A program made the translations under genes and the position numbers. 64,000 nt of DNA, taken from positions 6,034,600 to 6,098,599 of the forward strand of contig NC_052617.1 of NCBI RefSeq assembly GCF_016545825.1, written 5' to 3'. The notes below the pieces were generated by a model. That model worked only from the letters and a program-made list of their open reading frames with translations, did no database searches and was not told where the DNA came from. The DNA is from Eucalyptus grandis. Lineage: Eukaryota > Streptophyta > Magnoliopsida > Myrtales > Myrtaceae. This document shows, piece after piece, positions 59,257 through 64,000 of the stretch (positions within the stretch are counted from its first letter, which is position 1; each line of letters starts with the position of its first letter).

Positions 59257-62250
59257 ATGCAGGTCACTATCAAGAAAAAGGTAAAATGGTATCTGGATAG
59301 TGGATGCTCAAGACACATGACAGGAGACTCAAATTACTTCATAAAGCTTGTTCGAGTAAATGGTGGAAAAGTTTCTTTTGGAGGAAACATCAAAGGAAAA
59401 ATTGTGGGATTTGGAACTGTAAAGATTGGAAATCTCAAAATCAGCAATGTTTCCTTAGTGGAAGGGCTCAATTACAATTTGCTCAGTATTAGTTAACTAT
59501 GTGATACTGGTTTCAAAATCAACTTTCAAGAGGGAATATGTTCTGGAATTAGTAAAGATTCTACTCAGTCATTCATGGGCCGAAGACATGGTAATATCTA
59601 CCTCTTGGATGTGAAACCAGATGAATCACAATGTCTAATCTCAATCCAAGATGAAGCAAACTTATGGCAAGTAAAGCTTGGGCACGTCAATATGAAGCAA
59701 ATAGCCAAAATCTCAGCAAAGAAGCTTGTTCGTGGTCTACCCAATTTATCATACCAAAAGTCTGATCTTTGTACACCATGTATATTGGGAAAACAGGTAA
59801 GAAATTCCTTTAAACCAATAAATCAAGTTTCCACTAATCGTGTACTGCAGCTTCTGCATATGGATCTATTTGGACCAACCAGAAGACAAAGCATTGGAGG
59901 TAAGAAATACTGCCTAGTAATTGTGGATGATTACTCACGATTTACTTGGGTATATTTCTTGGCAAGTAAGTCTGAAACTTTTTCTTACTTTGAAAAGTTT
60001 GCTAAAAAGGTTCAAAATGAAAAAGGGTATGTTATCTCAAGTATAAGAACAGATCATGGAGGTGAATTTGAAAATCATGATTTTACAAAGTTCGTGATGA
60101 ATCGGTCATCGGCATGTATTCTCTTCTCCACATACTCGAGCAAAATGGAGTTGTGGAAAGAAAGAATAGATCTCTTCAAGAAATGGCTAGAACTCTTTTA
60201 ATTGAAAGTAACATCTCTTCACGTTTTGGGCTGAAGCAGTTTCTACAAAGCATGTTACATTATAAATAGAGTCTTTCTAAGGCCTATTCTTGAAAAAACC
60301 CCCTATGAACTATTCAAAGAAAAGAAGCCTATTGTTTCATATTTTCATGTATTTGGATGCAAATTTTTTATACTGAAAAATGCAAATGATCGAGTTGGTA
60401 AGTTTGAAGAAAAGTCAGATGAAGGCATCTTCCTTGGATATTCAACCACAAGCAAAGCGTACAGAGTTTACAACAAGAAGACTCAAACAGTGGAAGAGTC
60501 AATGAATGTTAAATTCCAAGACTCTATGCAAAATGAATCCATTCAGACTCATCTTGAAGAATCTGAACCTGCTCCAGACTCTACAAAGTCTAAAATAGCT
60601 TAGACTTTGAAGGACCAAAGAACAAGTGACTGTTGAAGATTCAAGTGAAAGAAGTGACCATCAATCGACAAATTAACCAAAGAATCTGAAACATAAGTCC
60701 AGTCATCCCAAAGATCTTATTATTGGCAACATCAATGAAGGAATTCGCACAAGATCCAAAAGGCACGAAGAGTCTAGTGTCTGTGGCTCTTATTTCTGAA
60801 ATAGAACCCAAAAGCATAGAAGAAGCTTTATCGATGAAAGCTGGATTGAAGCTATGCAAGAAGAGCTCGTGCAATTCAAGTATCAATGATAACGGGAATT
60901 AACTCCTAAACCAAAAGGTAAGTTTGTTATTGGAGCTAAATTGGTTTTCAGGAACAAAATGAACGAGAAAGGAAAAGTTATAAGAAACAAGGCAAGACTC
61001 GTGGCCAAGGGATACACACAAGAAGAAGGGATAGACTATGATGAGACTTACGCACTAGTAGCAAGGTTAGAAACAATTCGATTATTACTTGCTTTTGCTT
61101 GTTATAAGAATTTCAGGTTATTCCAAATGGATGTCAAAAGTGCTTTCCTAAATGGATTCATCCAAGAGGAAGTCTATGTGGAACAACCACCTGGGTTTGA
61201 AGACCCAAGGAAATCAGATTCAGTATTCAGACTCAAAAAGGCTTTATACGGCTTGAAACAAGCTCCTCGAGCTTGGTACGACAGATTGAGTAAGTTTTTA
61301 ATTGAAAATGGATTTGTTAAAGGTAAAGTAGACACTACTCTTTTCATTAAAAGAGAAAGCAAGAGTTTTCTACTTGTTCAAATATATGTCGATGATATTA
61401 TTTTTGGATCCTCTAATGAAAGTACGTGGCAAGAAATTCTCTAAGACTATGCGGGATGAATTTGAAATAAGCATGATGGGTGAGTTAACCTTCTTCCTTG
61501 GACTTCAAGTGAAACAACTGAAGGAAGGAACTTTTATTCATCAAGAAAAATATGCTAATGATATTGTGAAGAAGTTTGGACTGGACAATTACAAAAAGGC
61601 CGATATACCAATGTCAAGCTCCGTGAAGATAGATAAAGATGAAGGAGGAAAGAAAGTCGACCAAAAGTTATACAGAGTATCATCGTTCACTCCTTTATCT
61701 TATCGCTTCTAGACCGATATTTTGTTTATTGTTTGCATTTGTGCCGATTTCAAGCAGACCCTAAAGAATCACATTTAAATGCTGCAAAGCGTATTATCAA
61801 ATATATTGCATCAACTTCAAGCTTCGGTCTCTAGTATCCTAAAAAGGGAGACTTTACTCTTCTTGGGTACTCAGACGCAGACTTAGCCGGATGCGAGTTG
61901 ATAGAAAGAGCACCTCGGTACATTGTCAACTACTTGGAGCGGGACGGTGTCTTGGTTTTCAAGGAAGCAAAGTACGAGTAGCTCTCTCACGAGCGAGAAT
62001 ATGTAGCTCTTGGAAGTTGCTGTTCACAAATTCTGTGGATAAAACAACAGCTAAGAGACTTCAGAATTGAAGATTCATGCACAGAGATTAAATGTGACAA
62101 CACCAGCGCAATCAATCTCACCAAAAATCCAATTTTTCACTCAAGAGCAAAGCATATAGAGATACGACATCACTTTATTAGAGATCATGTTCAAAATGGA
62201 GAAATTATGATTCAGTTTGTTGACTCAAAGAACCAACTGGCGGATATATT
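59257..62250 (+). pseudogene. Pol of element B, broken
   Basis: Protease (WYLDSGCSRHMTGD), TAA at 59494-59496 region, pre-integrase with LWQVKLGH (first zinc-finger His replaced), integrase to RTDHGGEFEN, frameshift near 60095, RT 60941-61444 ([20 protein letters not shown]), frameshift near 61430, then 61440-61690, and RNase H with TAG at 61832-61834 and frame breaks after LAGC. Not functional. Confidence 0.88.
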
Positions 62251-62715
62251 TATCCGTTCCAGACTCAACATTTTGAGGTTTGAAGAAGTTAAAGTCTAGA
62301 GACTCTCACAAGCAAGACTTTGATTGCAAGACTTTGACTGTAAGTTATTCTCTCTCTCTAATCTCATCTTGAAAAGGTACGTTGATCAACCGTGTTGATT
62401 ATTGTTATCTCAATCGCTATCTTTAATTGACGAAATTATTGCATCGTTTCCTTTAGAAAAAGAAGTTATTTTGATGTGACCATTTTTCAAAAAAGGCAGT
62501 TATTTTTTAAAAAATGCATCTTTTCACTTACCATTACGACGGTTGGTATCTTCTCTTTACGACTGTCTTATATACAGTCGGTTTCTCCTCGCTTAACTCC
62601 AAAACCCTAAAAAGCACCAATCTTCCATTCCTATTTTCTTCTCTTGTTTAATCTTCGAAAAAGTTGTCATCTTTCTTGGGAAAGTCAAGCAAAGAATCTT
62701 TCAAAGACTAAGAAA

Positions 62716-64000
62716 GATGTCGTCTTCAAGAAAGTCTTCGAGGATCGCAAAGGGGGACCACGGCGAATGAGTGAGGGGCCTACGCACTTCGATCTCACTG
62801 AAGAGGAAGTGTCTCCAAATCAGCAGCAGAGCCCACAACATTCTCAACAGCGTCATTCTCCTCCATCTAGTCCTCAAGATGTTGATCATCATCAAAATGA
62901 AGAAATCATTGAAGATGCAGACCCTGTAAGAGTTCAAAGGCCCTCTTTTATTTATAAGTTGTATCGTGCTTTAAAAGGACCGGTACTCCATTGAACTATG
63001 TGGATGATTTTCTTAAGGACAAAGGATATGGAAATGAATATATCTTTTTGCGAAAAATGGAAAGTTTGGGAATTGCTCATAAGGGGTGGCAGAAGAAACC
63101 CTTGCGAATATCCCAAGTGACCCTCGTGATTGGGGATTTAATCCGGTGGATGGAAATGATGATGACAAATTATACAGCGAATTTCAACCAAGAATGGGAG
63201 TTGCGGCTGAAAATTGAGGAAAAATGGGAGAGTTGTTTAGATCAAAGGAACAGAAGGATCTATACTCAAAATTGCTGAAGCGTGGGGTGATAAACCCTAG
63301 GAGTGTGGATTTTGACTTTCTGGATGCTGTCAATATGAACTTAAGGGAAAAGTTCAGTCATCTTCAACTTGAGAAATTCTGCTCTGACTCCACAGAGGCC
63401 TATCCTCAACTAATTGCTTATTTCTATTAAAATCTTAGTTTCTTGGATTCGAATAGATTCTCCTTCAGTGTCAAAGATCAAGACTTTGTTGTGGATATGG
63501 ATATCTTGGCGATGTGTTAGGAGTTGAGAGAGGAAGATATCAACGGATCAAAGTTTCTATTGCTCGTACTACTCCGGAACTTGTTAAGGACAGGAGAATA
63601 GAGGGAAAGATTTCCTATTCAAGGATGAGTGCATTTAACATCTTGCTGCACAAAATTGTAATCAATTGCCTCAGATCGAAATCAACTTCCAAGACTGATG
63701 TCTCAAGTTCAGAGGCAAAGCTAATGTATGCCATCATCACTGGGAAAAGGTTTTCACTTCCTCACACTGTTATGTTCCATATGTATAGAGCTGTGATGAA
63801 GGACAGAGGACAACTTCCTTATCCAGGTCTTGTGACGAAGTTATTCAGACATCTGAATATTCAGCCTCCGCAAATTCTTTGTGCTATATCATGCGATCAT
63901 ATGGTGGTAGGACTGAAAATGGTGACCAAGATGCGTCTGAAGGAACTAAGCAAGGCATTGGAGAAATTTAAGGAGAAGACTCCAGTCAAATCTCATCAAT
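62716..64000 (+). pseudogene. Third ORF of element B, partial at window edge
   Basis: ATG at about 62716 (MSSSRKSSRIAKG) then frameshift into a longer frame visible to 62994 (THFDLTEEE, FIYKLYRALKG). Next frames cover 62991-63278 and 63224-63430 (LLKRGVINPRSVDFDFLDA). The region after 63430 matches 38060-38640 of element A in shifted frames. It preserves about 0.4 kb that element A lacks. Confidence 0.65.

Larger units (their letters stand above)
53628..64000 (+). mobile_element. Ty1/copia Sirevirus-like retrotransposon B, 3' end beyond window
   Basis: Same family as element A: LTR 53628-54523 (896 bp), PBS 54526-54537, gag, pol, third ORF; the 3' LTR is not in the window. The 5' flank gagat (53623-53627) should be duplicated after the 3' LTR. 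The gag is split by a 2952-bp solo LTR at 55628-58579. Confidence 0.9.

Overview
The window is nuclear DNA from a flowering plant, almost certainly a eudicot. It holds intron-split leucine-rich-repeat receptor kinases, Ty1/copia Sirevirus-type and Ty3/gypsy-type LTR elements primed by initiator-Met tRNA, hAT and Mutator non-autonomous elements with clean target-site duplications (TSDs), and CT/GT microsatellites. Repeat style and the RLK subfamily would fit a woody eudicot such as Myrtaceae, but the sequence alone does not prove a species.

Left third (1-30560): three tandem copies of a MIK2/At1g35710-type LRR receptor kinase, all on the minus strand. Copy 1 (1-3216, running off the left edge) and copy 2 (17793-21084) are very similar, also over about 1.7 kb of upstream DNA. 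Both carry small frameshifts, and copy 2 also has the kinase DFG changed to EFG. Copy 3 is only a kinase-end remnant (25032-26270 plus 30464-30560), split by a 4.2-kb LTR insertion. The copies are separated by transposons: a 3-kb class of LTR-like repeats (4980-9557, a 5'-truncated copy ending at 11209, 26271-30462, 41800-45273, 48767-52076), two Mutator-type MITEs with 9-bp TSDs, three hAT-like elements, and a 979-bp copia-like solo LTR. The 1.73-kb hAT at 6868-8601 carries what looks like the first exon of a CBP60 calmodulin-binding protein gene plus a second host exon.

Middle (30563-47608): an old gypsy-like LTR has been split by a 9.35-kb Sirevirus-like copia element (A, 31431-40779), which is followed by a second, truncated internal region sharing its 3' LTR, and then by a 3.5-kb solo LTR. 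A further 1.2-kb solo LTR sits at 46382-47608.

Right third (48121-64000): a decayed NETWORKED1 (NET1)-type actin-binding coiled-coil gene on the plus strand is cut into three pieces by LTR insertions with perfect 5-bp TSDs, and ends where a second Sirevirus-like element (B, 53628 to beyond the right edge) begins. Element B has its gag split by a 2.95-kb solo LTR with a perfect TSD. No gene in the window is fully intact as written. The RLK copies are closest, with copy 2 one base away from a continuous 1069-residue frame.

The most unusual items are the five-copy LTR family with a shared short ORF and a position-fixed but sequence-switching minisatellite, the gene-capturing hAT, the layered destruction of the NET1 gene, and nonsense changes shared between Sirevirus copies.
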